Part shown: positions 1 through 9,165 of the stretch, one piece after another
How the letters are laid out: each line of letters starts with the position of its first letter
How positions within the stretch are numbered: the first letter of the stretch is position 1
IMG/VR virus record: IMGVR_UViG_3300020190_004843
Location: 85,093-149,092 of that record
Strand: one strand, 5' to 3'
DNA from: a virus
Length of the DNA stretch: 64,000 bases
Translations under genes and position numbers: made by a program
The notes under the pieces: model-generated
Seen by the model: the letters and a program-made list of their open reading frames with translations, nothing else
The model's database searches: none
What the model was told of the DNA's origin: nothing

Positions 1-2
1 AA

Positions 3-155
3 ACTGACAGATATAAAGACAAAACTCAAAGTGGGCTTTGGGATGCAATTCAAAAAATGAGAAATATGAATAAAGTTGGTGTATTCATTTTTGAAGACAG
101 TGATATTGTGAGAAATCCATTAATAACCCACATTCTAAAAAGATATGAAGAATGA
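3..155 (+). CDS. C-terminal end of an unidentified protein (cut by window edge)
   Basis: The frame is open from the window edge to a TGA at 153-155 and encodes about 50 residues ending in HILKRYEE. The stop overlaps the ATG of the next gene, the translational-coupling arrangement used repeatedly here. The visible part has a short hydrophobic strand (VGVFIFED) but no motif that identifies a family. Its place ahead of two glycosyltransferases suggests the same operon. Confidence 0.6.
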   Translation, partial: TDRYKDKTQSGLWDAIQKMRNMNKVGVFIFEDSDIVRNPLITHILKRYEE

Positions 156-748
156 GAATAGGAATAGAAATTAATGGAGTTTTACGAGACACTATTTTGA
201 AATTCAAACAACTTTATGTCAAGTTTCATATTGACCCTTTTTTGGAAACGACAGAGAAGCCGAATTTTGAATATAAAATAAAAGAACCAATTACTTCATT
301 GAACTTGATGGACCACTTTGCCTTTCAAAGTAAAGACGAATTTTACAGTTTTATGTACGAAGACCACCCGATGGAAATATTCGGACATTCCCCGTCTGTT
401 GAGTTATCTACTATGCATGATTTAAATGAATTTTATTACGATATGAGAGATAGTCATGATATAATAATAGTCTCAGATGAAATTGGTAAATCTAAACCAG
501 CCTCACTTTTTTTCTTATCCAAGTTTGGTTGTCTTTTAGAGAAAATAAATTTCTACTCAGAAATCACTATAAATTCGATGTGGGACGGGTTAGACATTTT
601 ACTTACTGCAAATCCTGAACTACTATTGAAGAAACCTGATAATAAATTTGTTATTAAGTTTGAGACTTACTACAATAAGGAAGTTTATAGTGAATACACA
701 ATTAAAAGTTTGAAAGAACTCAAAACGAAATTGGAGGAAATTTTATGA
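152..748 (+). CDS. HAD-like protein with a degenerate active site
   Basis: A 198-residue protein. The N-terminus GIEINGVLRD resembles the first HAD motif DxDGVLRD, but the two catalytic Asp positions read Glu and Asn. A second hydrophobic strand followed by S-D-E (IIIVSDE, about residue 105) lies where the HAD Thr/Ser motif would be. The family resemblance is inference. If correct, loss of the nucleophile Asp suggests a non-catalytic or altered-chemistry member. The start overlaps the previous stop and the end overlaps the next ATG. Confidence 0.5.
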   Translation: MRIGIEINGVLRDTILKFKQLYVKFHIDPFLETTEKPNFEYKIKEPITSLNLMDHFAFQSKDEFYSFMYEDHPMEIFGHSPSVELSTMHDLNEFYYDMRDSHDIIIVSDEIGKSKPASLFFLSKFGCLLEKINFYSEITINSMWDGLDILLTANPELLLKKPDNKFVIKFETYYNKEVYSEYTIKSLKELKTKLEEIL

Positions 749-1014
749 TAAATATACTCGGGGAAAACTACTTCATCGATTTGGATCAAATTGAGAGGTA
801 TGTTGATATGGGGAATGAAGAAATCACTGGAAGTTCAGAGAATAGAATCAATATTGTGAAATTCGAGTTAGTAAAAATGATGGTGGAAGTTGTTTTAGCA
901 GATGAGTTACCTGTTGAAGATAACTTAGGTTTGAAAAACAGAAAACAAACCTCCGTCCCATTCAGTATTGCATTCAATAGTCTCTTGAATAAAAAAATTA
1001 TCAAACATTATTAA
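745..1014 (+). CDS. Small protein of unknown function
   Basis: An 89-residue protein with no recognised domain; acidic first half, more basic end. It overlaps the upstream stop as ATGA. It has one of the very few clear Shine-Dalgarno-like sequences in the window (GGAGG about 9 nt before the ATG, inside the end of the previous gene). Together with the overlap this suggests re-initiation within the glycosyltransferase operon. Confidence 0.55.
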   Translation: MINILGENYFIDLDQIERYVDMGNEEITGSSENRINIVKFELVKMMVEVVLADELPVEDNLGLKNRKQTSVPFSIAFNSLLNKKIIKHY

Positions 1015-1015
1015 T

Positions 1016-2080
1016 ATGGAACAAAAAGTATTGAACTTGGATAAAGTACAAATTTCTATAAATCGACTGAAAGAAAAAAAAGCCAAAATTTATTTTTTTG
1101 TACAAGATACAAAGGGTAATGCAAAAGCATCAGTCAGATACGTCTATCAAATGGCAATGTCATTGAAAAACAATGGTTTCAATATAATTATTCTTCATGA
1201 AAAAAATGAATACGTTGGAGTTGGTAAATGGCTTGGTGAAAAATACATGTCTGAAATTAAACATCAATCGATTGAAAATCAAAATTTAGAAATTGCGCCC
1301 GAGGATTTAATTGTGATACCTGAAATTTTTGGATATGTTCTTTCACAAGTTAAAAACCTACCTGCTGGTAAAATTGTTCTATCTCAATCTTATTCGTCAA
1401 TACTTGAGACACTTCAACCAGGTGAAAGTTGGTCACAATTTGGGATCACCAAATGTATAACAACATCTACAAAACAAAAAGAGTATGTAAACAAGATAAT
1501 GAAGAATGTAACCTTCGATGTAATTACACCGGTAATTTCTGAATGTTTCGAAAAATCCAAATTTCCGGCAAAGACAATTGTTGGTATCCACACAAGAGAT
1601 CAAAGAGATACCATCAATCTTATTAAAACATTTTACTTAAAATATCCACAATACCGTTGGATAACTTTTAGAGATATGAGGGGTTTGTCGGAAACAGAAT
1701 TTGCAAATACCATGAAAGATTGTTGCTTGTCAGTTTGGATAGATAATGACAGTAGTTTTGGAACTTTTCCTTTGGAATCAATGAAATGTGGTGTTCCTGT
1801 ATTGGGTAAGGTTCCTGATATAATGCCAGAATGGATGTCTGAAGATAATGGGATCTGGATAGCAGACAAGAACATGATTGTAGATTTTGTTTCTGATTTT
1901 ATTCAAAATTGGTTGGAAGACAATCTGAATCCCGAGATGTTCATAAAAATGGAAGAAACAGTGAACAAGTATAGTGATTTTACTGAGTTCGAAAAACAAG
2001 TTTGCAAAATCTTCGAAGAGTATCAAATCAAGAGAGCAGAATCTTTCGAAAATCAACTACAAAAATTACAAAATAATTAA
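1016..2080 (+). CDS. Glycosyltransferase, GT-B fold (family 1/4-like)
   Basis: A 354-residue protein. The C-terminal half has the usual GT-B donor-site layout: a G-T-F-P-L-E-S-M-K-CG-V-P-V stretch (about residues 247-262), which corresponds to the E-x7-E / EAMACG-type motif of GT4-like enzymes. The N-terminal half would be the acceptor domain. Donor and acceptor cannot be read. It is followed 2 nt later by a GT-A enzyme, so the pair may decorate phage DNA, a virion protein or a host glycan. The ATG lacks a Shine-Dalgarno sequence. Confidence 0.7.
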   Translation: MEQKVLNLDKVQISINRLKEKKAKIYFFVQDTKGNAKASVRYVYQMAMSLKNNGFNIIILHEKNEYVGVGKWLGEKYMSEIKHQSIENQNLEIAPEDLIVIPEIFGYVLSQVKNLPAGKIVLSQSYSSILETLQPGESWSQFGITKCITTSTKQKEYVNKIMKNVTFDVITPVISECFEKSKFPAKTIVGIHTRDQRDTINLIKTFYLKYPQYRWITFRDMRGLSETEFANTMKDCCLSVWIDNDSSFGTFPLESMKCGVPVLGKVPDIMPEWMSEDNGIWIADKNMIVDFVSDFIQNWLEDNLNPEMFIKMEETVNKYSDFTEFEKQVCKIFEEYQIKRAESFENQLQKLQNN

Positions 2081-2082
2081 TT

Positions 2083-2889
2083 ATGTCAGAAAAATTAAAT
2101 GTTTCGATTATACTACCTATAAAGTCCGCAGTTGTTAGAGATTTCTCAGAATTTTTTGGTAAAGCAATTCAATCTCTAAAGAATCAACAATTACCTATAG
2201 ATGAGTTAATTATTGTTCACACTCAAGAGGAATCTCTTATAAAAGTATTAGATTCCTACGACTTTGGTGATCTCAACGTGAACAAATACGTATGGGAGAA
2301 AGAACCCAATTTTTGCTCTCAAGTAAATTATGGTGTAGAAAAAGCCAAGAACCCTTGGGTGTCTTTTTTTGAGTTCGATGATGAGTATTCCTCTATATGG
2401 TTCAAGAATGTTGCAAAATACATGAAGGCGTACCCTAATGTTGATGCATTTCTCCCAATCGTTGTAGATACGAATGATAAAGGAGTGTTCCAAGGATTTA
2501 CAAATGAAGCTTCTTTTGCGGCAAACTTCTCTCAAGAAATGGGGTATCTAACAAATGAAACACTCAATGATTACACAAACTTCCAAACATCAGGTATGGT
2601 TTTGAGAAAAAACTCAATTCAAGACTTTGGTGGATTCAAATCTTCAATAAAACTTACGTTTATCTATGAGTTCTTACTCAGAATGACATATAATTCGGTT
2701 ACAATTATGTCTATTCCAAGATTAGGATACAAGCACACAAACTTAAGAGAGGGTTCAATATTTTGGAATTATAAGAATGGAGAATCAATTCTTACAGATG
2801 ACGAAGTTAGATTTTGGCTACAAACCGCCAAAAAAGAATATTTCTTCGTTGACGATAGGTCAATAAAATACCAAACAACGAATGAATAA
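2083..2889 (+). CDS. Glycosyltransferase, GT-A fold (family 2-like)
   Basis: A 268-residue protein beginning NVSIILPIK, the classic first strand of GT2 enzymes. Near residue 98 is FFEFDDEYS, fitting the DxD metal-binding site (F-D-D). A TSGMVLRK segment near residue 170 resembles the acceptor-side strand of GT2 proteins. No membrane segment is present, so it is probably cytosolic. The last base of its stop overlaps the next ATG (TAATG), coupling it to the sigma-factor-like gene. Confidence 0.75.
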   Translation: MSEKLNVSIILPIKSAVVRDFSEFFGKAIQSLKNQQLPIDELIIVHTQEESLIKVLDSYDFGDLNVNKYVWEKEPNFCSQVNYGVEKAKNPWVSFFEFDDEYSSIWFKNVAKYMKAYPNVDAFLPIVVDTNDKGVFQGFTNEASFAANFSQEMGYLTNETLNDYTNFQTSGMVLRKNSIQDFGGFKSSIKLTFIYEFLLRMTYNSVTIMSIPRLGYKHTNLREGSIFWNYKNGESILTDDEVRFWLQTAKKEYFFVDDRSIKYQTTNE

Positions 2890-3635
2890 TGATCAAGATT
2901 CTTTCTGGTCAAACAGAAGAAACACTATCAAAAAAAAGAGGTAGAAAAACAGTCAAAGAAAATTATTTCGATGTAAGAGAAGAAACAGCGGTTCGAAATT
3001 TCCTCGTCGCTGAAACGTGGCAGGAAAAAAACAAAATTTACAACGAATACTTACGGGCTCCTCTCGATAAGATGATTTCGTCAATAATCAGACGATATAG
3101 ATTGTATCGTAAAGACATGGATTTTGTTGAAATCCATGTCGACACACATTCGTTTTTAATGACGAAAGTGGACAAATTCAAGCCCGCAAAAAACAAAAAG
3201 GCTTATTCTTATTTCGGTACGATATGTAAGAATTATCTAATGGGCCAAATAATCAAGGACCAAAAAGAAACTAATAGAAAGGTGAGTTATGAGGACATTT
3301 CCTCATCTCTTGAACAAAGACCAGATTTGATTTATAGAATCGATGACGACGTTTCAGACGTAGAGGGATTGATAAAAAAATATATCAATGATCTTAAATT
3401 GTTTATGGATTCAGAGTCTCTGAGTGATAACGAACAGAAACTCGGATATGCTTTGATAGATATATTTGAGAACTACGAATTGATTTTCTCAGGCGCTGAC
3501 AACAACAAATTTAATAAAAATGTGATATTACTATCACTCAGGGAAATGACAAATTTGAGTACAAAAGAGATTAGAAGTGCAATAAAACGATTTAAGAGAC
3601 TCTACCTTTTCACCCAATCTAAATTGAAAATTTAA
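2889..3635 (+). CDS. gp55-like late-transcription sigma factor
   Basis: A 248-residue protein. The segment FKPAKNKKAYSYFGTI (about 97-112), followed by basic helix residues, resembles sigma-70 region 2 as kept in T4 gp55-type factors (pattern F-x-P-x-K-x3-AF/Y-x-YF). The rest is helical and charged; no region 4 helix-turn-helix is evident, as in gp55. T4 gp55 directs host RNA polymerase to TATAAATA late promoters. Many genes in this window carry an octamer that is its reverse complement, which makes this the likely reader. The assignment is by motif only. Confidence 0.62.
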   Translation: MIKILSGQTEETLSKKRGRKTVKENYFDVREETAVRNFLVAETWQEKNKIYNEYLRAPLDKMISSIIRRYRLYRKDMDFVEIHVDTHSFLMTKVDKFKPAKNKKAYSYFGTICKNYLMGQIIKDQKETNRKVSYEDISSSLEQRPDLIYRIDDDVSDVEGLIKKYINDLKLFMDSESLSDNEQKLGYALIDIFENYELIFSGADNNKFNKNVILLSLREMTNLSTKEIRSAIKRFKRLYLFTQSKLKI

Positions 3636-3642
3636 CTGAAAG

Positions 3643-3650
3643 TATTTATA
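3643..3650 (+). promoter_or_regulatory. Late-type promoter box TATTTATA
   Basis: Exact octamer ending 4 nt before the ATG at 3655, in the 19-bp gap after the sigma-factor gene. The spacing would put the transcript start at or next to the start codon. Confidence 0.6.
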
Positions 3651-3654
3651 CAAT

Positions 3655-4017
3655 ATGCCTCGTCCACAACGAAAAGAAATAAATTTTACAAAAGAATCAC
3701 TTCTGTCTCTAATGCAGGAAATTTACAATGAACTTGTGGAACAAAGAAATACTGCAATAAGAGTTCAAAACAAAATGTTGTCTTTCATGAAAGATCCTGA
3801 GGATATGCAAACAATAGGACCTGTGATAGAAAAACAACAAAAGATTATTAATGATTGTGTTGAAAAAAAGTTAAGCCTTTCGAAACTTCAAGCTTCGATA
3901 TGGGAGAAGTCTAACAATCAGCAAGAGAGTTTTTCATTGTCTGACTTGGACGACGATTTAATTCAAAATTTAATTCAAAAAGAAGTGGATAGTGACGAGG
4001 GATCGTACAAACTGTAA
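3655..4017 (+). CDS. Putative virion/tail protein, helical
   Basis: A 120-residue, mostly helical, charged protein starting MPRPQRKEINFTKE. No family is recognised. It is the first gene behind a late-type box and begins the plus-strand baseplate block, so a structural or assembly role is inferred from position alone. The long middle helices (about 20-90) could form a coiled coil. Confidence 0.55.
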   Translation: MPRPQRKEINFTKESLLSLMQEIYNELVEQRNTAIRVQNKMLSFMKDPEDMQTIGPVIEKQQKIINDCVEKKLSLSKLQASIWEKSNNQQESFSLSDLDDDLIQNLIQKEVDSDEGSYKL

Positions 4018-4022
4018 CCTAA

Positions 4023-5951
4023 ATGCCCTCTTTAGATTTAAATAATTCCTACCAAAAAGCTCAAGAAAAAATCAAATCTCTGAAAACATTCAGAGAGGTT
4101 TCTGACGCAGCAAAAAATCTTGAAGCTTCAAATCAAAAAATACCGTTTGATCAATTTGATAATAACCTACTATCTCCACTAGAAAAACTCAAAGAACAAA
4201 AAAAAAGATATCAAAGACAAGGTCAGTCACAACTACAAAATCTTATGAGTCTTGCAAAAGAAAATGCTGGATCAGGGACAGGTTTTTTGGGTGATATAAA
4301 AAAGAAATTTTTAGAGGCATATACAAGATGTGAACCAAAAATTAAACAAATCATGGATAATGAGATGTTGAAAGCTGTGGGTTGTGCTCAAGAACAAAAA
4401 TACAATACATCTTCATCCATTTTCATTCCTGTTCAGGTAATTGATATATTTGGAAAATTAAAAACAGATCCTAACTCTAGTATAGGTAAACTTCTTTATG
4501 AAAAAAATACTCCCATTTTCGGAGAGTTCCCTTTTTCCATGAATAAAGAACTTTATAACAGAACTCAATCACCGGGTCAGACCTTTTCCTCATTTTTTGG
4601 AAATCCTTACTTAGGTTCATCACAACAGAAACTTTTTGACATAAGTTATGTTACTCAAAACGCTAGAGGGGTTACTGGTGATTTTTTCAAAGTCAAACTT
4701 GAACAAAGACAATCCCAAGGTAATGTCGGTGAGTTTCTTTCTGATTACATGTCCACAATTAGGATTATGGACTCTACTAATATCATGTCCGAAATTGTGA
4801 ACCTTTTGACAAACGCTGTGGATATTAAAGCAACAATCGGCTCCGGAGATATAGAATCAAAAACTAAATTTGGATTAATTGTCCAAAGAGTATTAGGTTT
4901 ATGTTTCGATAACAGAAAAGAAATTGATGTAAGTGGTATATCTAAAGTTGCTGAATTGGACGGAGTCGATGATTCATTTTTTGAGATGACTGATGTAGAT
5001 AGGGCATTTATTGAAAACAAAATTTCAAATATTCAATTACGGTCTTTAGAATTTGTTGAATGTAATAACTTAAAGGTAGAGGTAGATTACAATAACATTG
5101 TTAATCAAATGTTGGATGCTATCAACACGGAGAATATTGATGACCCGAAAGTTTTACAAGCCAACATCGAAAAAATTATCAATTCTACGTCCGATGATCC
5201 TTCTTGGAAATTAAAAATTCCGAACGATTTTAATGTAAAGTTGAAAATAGATGAAGACCTTTTATCAAAAATTCCTTTGGCAATCGTTGCAACGGTGTTG
5301 TCTCCAAAGGTACTACTACCAATTTTTATCATGGCAATATCGATTGGTAATGAATATGTGGCAGAATTAAAATCTTTGGAAGAATTTTTAATTAAATTCA
5401 AAAAATTCTTCATTTCTTTCGTATCGAAAGTTGGTTCCCTTTTTGTTGAGGAACTCTTCGAGATTATAAAAAGAGATTTATTAGTCCTCGTTCAATCTGT
5501 CTTAAGAGATATATCGAAATCTAAAGTTATGAAACAATATCAGATGATTGCTTCTCTTTTGGAAGTTGTTACTGCAATAGCTATTCTCATCGATGATTAC
5601 AGAAAATGTAAATCTCTGATTGATAATATTTTAAGTATACTTGGTATTATTCAAAGAGGATTGGGATTAAAAATACCATACCCACTGATGCTTTTATCTC
5701 CTCTTCTTGGTGGAACCACTCCTGAGGGTACAACCATAAATGTAATCGAACAATTACAGAAATTTGGTTTACCAACGGGTCCAAATGCTGATGGGACTCC
5801 TAATTTTGGGTTGATTGCTGAGTTGGCGAGACAGACAGGCCAAGAAATATCCGAAGCGTCCTCAGGATACGTACAAGTTGCAATACCCCCTGATATTATT
5901 CTACCATCAGGAAGACCAGGACAATTAACTATGAGCGGAAAAAAATTTTAA
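4023..5951 (+). CDS. Large putative baseplate or tail protein
   Basis: A 642-residue protein not assigned to a family. The N-terminal 85 residues are helical and Lys/Gln-rich. The middle (110-400) is mixed alpha/beta. About 415-450 and 510-560 are long hydrophobic stretches unusual for a soluble tail protein. The C-terminus is Gly/Pro-rich. It lies 5 nt after the previous gene and just before a tiny helical protein and the gp5-like hub, so a hub-associated or membrane-contacting role is plausible but unproven. Confidence 0.55.
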   Translation: MPSLDLNNSYQKAQEKIKSLKTFREVSDAAKNLEASNQKIPFDQFDNNLLSPLEKLKEQKKRYQRQGQSQLQNLMSLAKENAGSGTGFLGDIKKKFLEAYTRCEPKIKQIMDNEMLKAVGCAQEQKYNTSSSIFIPVQVIDIFGKLKTDPNSSIGKLLYEKNTPIFGEFPFSMNKELYNRTQSPGQTFSSFFGNPYLGSSQQKLFDISYVTQNARGVTGDFFKVKLEQRQSQGNVGEFLSDYMSTIRIMDSTNIMSEIVNLLTNAVDIKATIGSGDIESKTKFGLIVQRVLGLCFDNRKEIDVSGISKVAELDGVDDSFFEMTDVDRAFIENKISNIQLRSLEFVECNNLKVEVDYNNIVNQMLDAINTENIDDPKVLQANIEKIINSTSDDPSWKLKIPNDFNVKLKIDEDLLSKIPLAIVATVLSPKVLLPIFIMAISIGNEYVAELKSLEEFLIKFKKFFISFVSKVGSLFVEELFEIIKRDLLVLVQSVLRDISKSKVMKQYQMIASLLEVVTAIAILIDDYRKCKSLIDNILSILGIIQRGLGLKIPYPLMLLSPLLGGTTPEGTTINVIEQLQKFGLPTGPNADGTPNFGLIAELARQTGQEISEASSGYVQVAIPPDIILPSGRPGQLTMSGKKF

Positions 5952-5952
5952 T

Positions 5953-6147
5953 ATGAACTTTGAAGAAATTAGAGAAAGCATTAAGGATCTGAAAAATACG
6001 CCAAACAAAAAAATGGTTGATATGATGCAGCATCTTAGTTTAGAACATGAAAATATAAAAAAAGAAATTATAAATTTGACACACTATTTCGATAAGGTTG
6101 AGGAAACATATAATTTAATTTTGGAGGAATATGAAAAAAGAACGTGA
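5953..6147 (+). CDS. Small helical protein upstream of baseplate hub
   Basis: A 64-residue protein that is almost all predicted helix, with heptad-like hydrophobic spacing (IRESIKDLK, VDMMQHLSLEH, VEETYNLILEEYE). Likely a short coiled coil. The ATG follows the previous TAA by one base, and its TGA overlaps the next ATG (TGATGA), so the three genes are tightly coupled. A small chaperone or trimerisation partner for the adjacent tail proteins is a guess. Confidence 0.55.
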   Translation: MNFEEIRESIKDLKNTPNKKMVDMMQHLSLEHENIKKEIINLTHYFDKVEETYNLILEEYEKRT

Positions 6148-7619
6148 TGATTGACCCTAATTTGATATATTCAAAAATACTATTTCAAGCAAACGTCTTT
6201 GATGATCAAGACCCACTCATGCTTGGAAGGATCAGAGCATCAGCTCAAACAGATAATGTTCAAGCGATTTACAATGCAATTCCTGACTGGAATGAAATTA
6301 ATGATCCTTGGACCACAAAAGACCCATTTGTATTTTTACCTCTTTTACCATTCTTTATAAGCCAAACTCCGAAACCAACCGAGATGGTTCAGATTATTTA
6401 TCAGAATCCTCGTATTCAATACTCAAATCAATTTTACATTCAAGGTCCATACTCCTCACCCTTGCTTACATCAAGGCAGGATAACCAAGGGTCAAACAGT
6501 ATGCTTGGTACAGGTCTTCAATATGAACAATATCCATCTATAAAGGACAAATTCACAGGGACTTACAAAGATGACAAAAGTAAGGGTGTTTTTCCAGAAC
6601 CTGGCGACAACGCTATTCTCGGTAGAGGAACTGCTGACATGGTGTTGAAAAGTAATGAAGTACTCCTAAGAGCGGGAAAGACATTTAGCACAAACCCAAG
6701 GGAATTTCCTGTGGCATACAATAGACGAGCCTTTATACAATTATCACAATTCAACCAAACAAAAAGACAAAACGGATTCAAAAAATATAAAACACTTCTT
6801 GAAGTCATTCTACCTGTTAAATACTTGATAGAATATACGTTATACAATCCTGAAAACAAACAAAACGTTTTTAATGGGGAAATCAATATCTTCAAATTTC
6901 AAGGCGATGTTCTAACAAATGATGAATTCAGTTTATCGAAAGATTATAATAATACTGTTTTGTCGGAAGTCATCAGAATCGAGAGCTTATCCATGTCGGA
7001 TGTAATACTTAAAATTAACACAACACTTCAGGCATATAATAATAACAAGGATACACCTTTTTTCTTCAGACCTAGTATTACAATATCAAAATATCTATCA
7101 TCCACTGCTCCAACAACAGATGACACCTTGACCAACGTATCATTCTTGTATACACAAGTTTTACCGAACCCTACCGCTAGTGTTACTGGTTCAGGTTTAG
7201 TATTTTTTAAAAACGCTTATGGTCAACAATTCTCCCCCAAAAGGGTAGTAGAACCATTAATTGAATATACGTCAGATCCTCAGTCGATTTCCACTTTGGG
7301 CGGTGATATTTTGTATTTTTTGTCACACAAATCACAAATACCAGGAAAACCAATTATCAATCTTGATGGAACTTTATATGGTATTGATCAAAACAAATTT
7401 GTGGACGAGATAATAAATAGCACATCAAGTAGTGTTAGAGGTGAAGAGTTACTCAAGCTCCTAAGTTTGATTGTAAAATTTTTGGTTGGTCATTCACACC
7501 CTTATCATCAACTCCCCCCAACCACTATTGCCACAAATGGGACTTCAGTTCAAGATATCCTTCAAGAAATACAACAAGGGTCTCAAAAAATTCTCAACAG
7601 TAATATTAGAATCAATTGA
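6147..7619 (+). CDS. Baseplate hub protein with gp5-type OB domain
   Basis: A 490-residue protein. Its first 110 residues read as a gp5/VgrG N-terminal OB-fold: FDDQDPLMLGRIRA, then PW-TKDPFVFLPLLPFF, then EMVQIIYQNP and FYIQGPYSSP. In T4 this domain of gp5 joins the hub to the puncturing needle. No lysozyme domain follows, unlike T4 gp5. A His-rich stretch HSHPYHQLPP lies near the C-terminus. Two starts are possible: GTG at 6144 or ATG at 6147. The ATG overlapping the upstream TGA is preferred. Confidence 0.7.
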   Translation: MIDPNLIYSKILFQANVFDDQDPLMLGRIRASAQTDNVQAIYNAIPDWNEINDPWTTKDPFVFLPLLPFFISQTPKPTEMVQIIYQNPRIQYSNQFYIQGPYSSPLLTSRQDNQGSNSMLGTGLQYEQYPSIKDKFTGTYKDDKSKGVFPEPGDNAILGRGTADMVLKSNEVLLRAGKTFSTNPREFPVAYNRRAFIQLSQFNQTKRQNGFKKYKTLLEVILPVKYLIEYTLYNPENKQNVFNGEINIFKFQGDVLTNDEFSLSKDYNNTVLSEVIRIESLSMSDVILKINTTLQAYNNNKDTPFFFRPSITISKYLSSTAPTTDDTLTNVSFLYTQVLPNPTASVTGSGLVFFKNAYGQQFSPKRVVEPLIEYTSDPQSISTLGGDILYFLSHKSQIPGKPIINLDGTLYGIDQNKFVDEIINSTSSSVRGEELLKLLSLIVKFLVGHSHPYHQLPPTTIATNGTSVQDILQEIQQGSQKILNSNIRIN

Positions 7620-7627
7620 TATTTATT
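7620..7627 (+). promoter_or_regulatory. Late-type promoter box (TATTTATT variant)
   Basis: One mismatch from TATTTATA. It overlaps the stop of the hub gene and lies 11 nt before the ATG at 7639. Confidence 0.45.
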
Positions 7628-7638
7628 GATAAAGGTTG

Positions 7639-9165
7639 ATGTCAATTTTCAGATCATATTTTAGCAAGAACAATACAATTGTCCAAAATAATCTTGTGAA
7701 TACAGGAAGGAATCCTGTCATGCAATTAAATTTTGGAACAAGTCAACAAATTTTACCTCCTGCTGGTTTTTCAAGATTTATATTTGATTTAGATATAACT
7801 TCTTTGACTGAGAAAGTTCAGTCGGGGGAGATATCTACAGGATGTACTAGCGGATACACAGGAATCACTCATACCTTGACAATGACAAACACATCTTCAT
7901 TTGATGAGGAATTACTCAATGGTTTCATGTCAGATGGTGCACGAAGAGCTACATCATTCGATTTGATTCTTTTCAAAATTCCCAAATATTCAGGAAGCAC
8001 AGGATCCCCACAAAATTGGGACGAGGGTGTAGGCTATGATTTTTATCCTTTCGCAATGACACGAAACTCTGCAACAGGACAACTTTCACCGAACGTAGTT
8101 TTTACAGACAAAGCATTTTCAGAAAGACCTTCAAATTGGAGTGCGAGAACCACAATTGAAAATTGGTCATATCCTGGAATATATGACAATAGTAACTCAC
8201 AAATAGGATCACTATCGGGTCTAAATTATTCAGCTCTTACAATTATTGATATACAGCATTTCGAGTTCGGAGATGAAGATATCAATTTTGACATGACCAA
8301 TGAGATTAATTCTATTTTGAGTGGAGGAACAACTGGATCTACAGGTTGGGGTATTGCTTACGTGCCTCAAATTGAAAATATTACTGGCCTGACTGAAAAC
8401 TATAGTGTTGGGTTTTTTTCTAGACATACACAAACTTTCTACCAACCATATCTGTTGACAAACTATGATGATTTGATTGACGATGATAGAAATACATTTA
8501 CTAAAGGTAGGATCAACAAACTCTATCTTTACGTATATCAAAATGGTGACTTTGTTAATTTAGATGAACCTCCAACGGTTGATATTTTGGACGCAAATGG
8601 TGTGGTGGTACCTGATCTAAACGATCTTACCACTTGTTTGGTAACAAAAGGAGTATATGAAGTATCAGTACCAAACTCTTTGGGATCATACTCAACACCT
8701 TGTATATTCTACGACAATTGGTCAGAGATAATTCTCGACGGTGAAAACTTACCCGCAGTCAAAAATCAATTCGTTTTACAACCAATCCAAGCAAATATAA
8801 TAATTGGATCTCAATCACAGGATCCATCTCAGTTTGGTTTCAGTTTTTACGGTATCAATCAAAATGAAAAGATCCTAAACACAGACATTAGAAAAGTTGG
8901 TGTGGTGGTAAAAAAAGCATATACTTCCAACACTGTACTACAAAACGTTGAAGCTTACTATCGTATCTATGTCATGGAAGGTCAAACGGAAGTGCAAGTA
9001 CAAAACTGGACTAAGATTAACAGAACCCCTAATGAATTTTATTTCATATTTGATATGAGAGATAAAATACCAAATGAATATTTTGTTGACATAAGAGTGA
9101 ATACTAACGGAGAGAAAGATACTTATAAGAAACAATTACAATTTCAAATCGTAAATAAAAAATAA
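7639..9165 (+). CDS. Structural (baseplate/tail) protein
   Basis: A 508-residue protein, beta-rich with many Ser, Thr, Asn and Gly residues, typical of a tail or baseplate component. About residues 255-275 carry FFSRHTQTFYQPYL followed by a D-D-D-R turn, and an Ig-like region follows (PPTVDILDANG, about 310). No enzymatic motif is seen. The ATG at 7639 is preferred over an in-frame TTG three bases upstream. The last base of the stop is the first base of the next ATG. Confidence 0.6.
   Translation: MSIFRSYFSKNNTIVQNNLVNTGRNPVMQLNFGTSQQILPPAGFSRFIFDLDITSLTEKVQSGEISTGCTSGYTGITHTLTMTNTSSFDEELLNGFMSDGARRATSFDLILFKIPKYSGSTGSPQNWDEGVGYDFYPFAMTRNSATGQLSPNVVFTDKAFSERPSNWSARTTIENWSYPGIYDNSNSQIGSLSGLNYSALTIIDIQHFEFGDEDINFDMTNEINSILSGGTTGSTGWGIAYVPQIENITGLTENYSVGFFSRHTQTFYQPYLLTNYDDLIDDDRNTFTKGRINKLYLYVYQNGDFVNLDEPPTVDILDANGVVVPDLNDLTTCLVTKGVYEVSVPNSLGSYSTPCIFYDNWSEIILDGENLPAVKNQFVLQPIQANIIIGSQSQDPSQFGFSFYGINQNEKILNTDIRKVGVVVKKAYTSNTVLQNVEAYYRIYVMEGQTEVQVQNWTKINRTPNEFYFIFDMRDKIPNEYFVDIRVNTNGEKDTYKKQLQFQIVNKK

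Noticed and set aside
152-748. Active HAD phosphatase
   Set aside because: Both catalytic Asp positions of motif I appear replaced (E and N), so an active phosphatase is not claimed.
786-1004. Antisense open frame over the small gene at 745-1014, and many similar shadow frames
   Set aside because: They lie entirely inside better-supported genes on the other strand or frame and have no promoter, start spacing or protein-like composition of their own.
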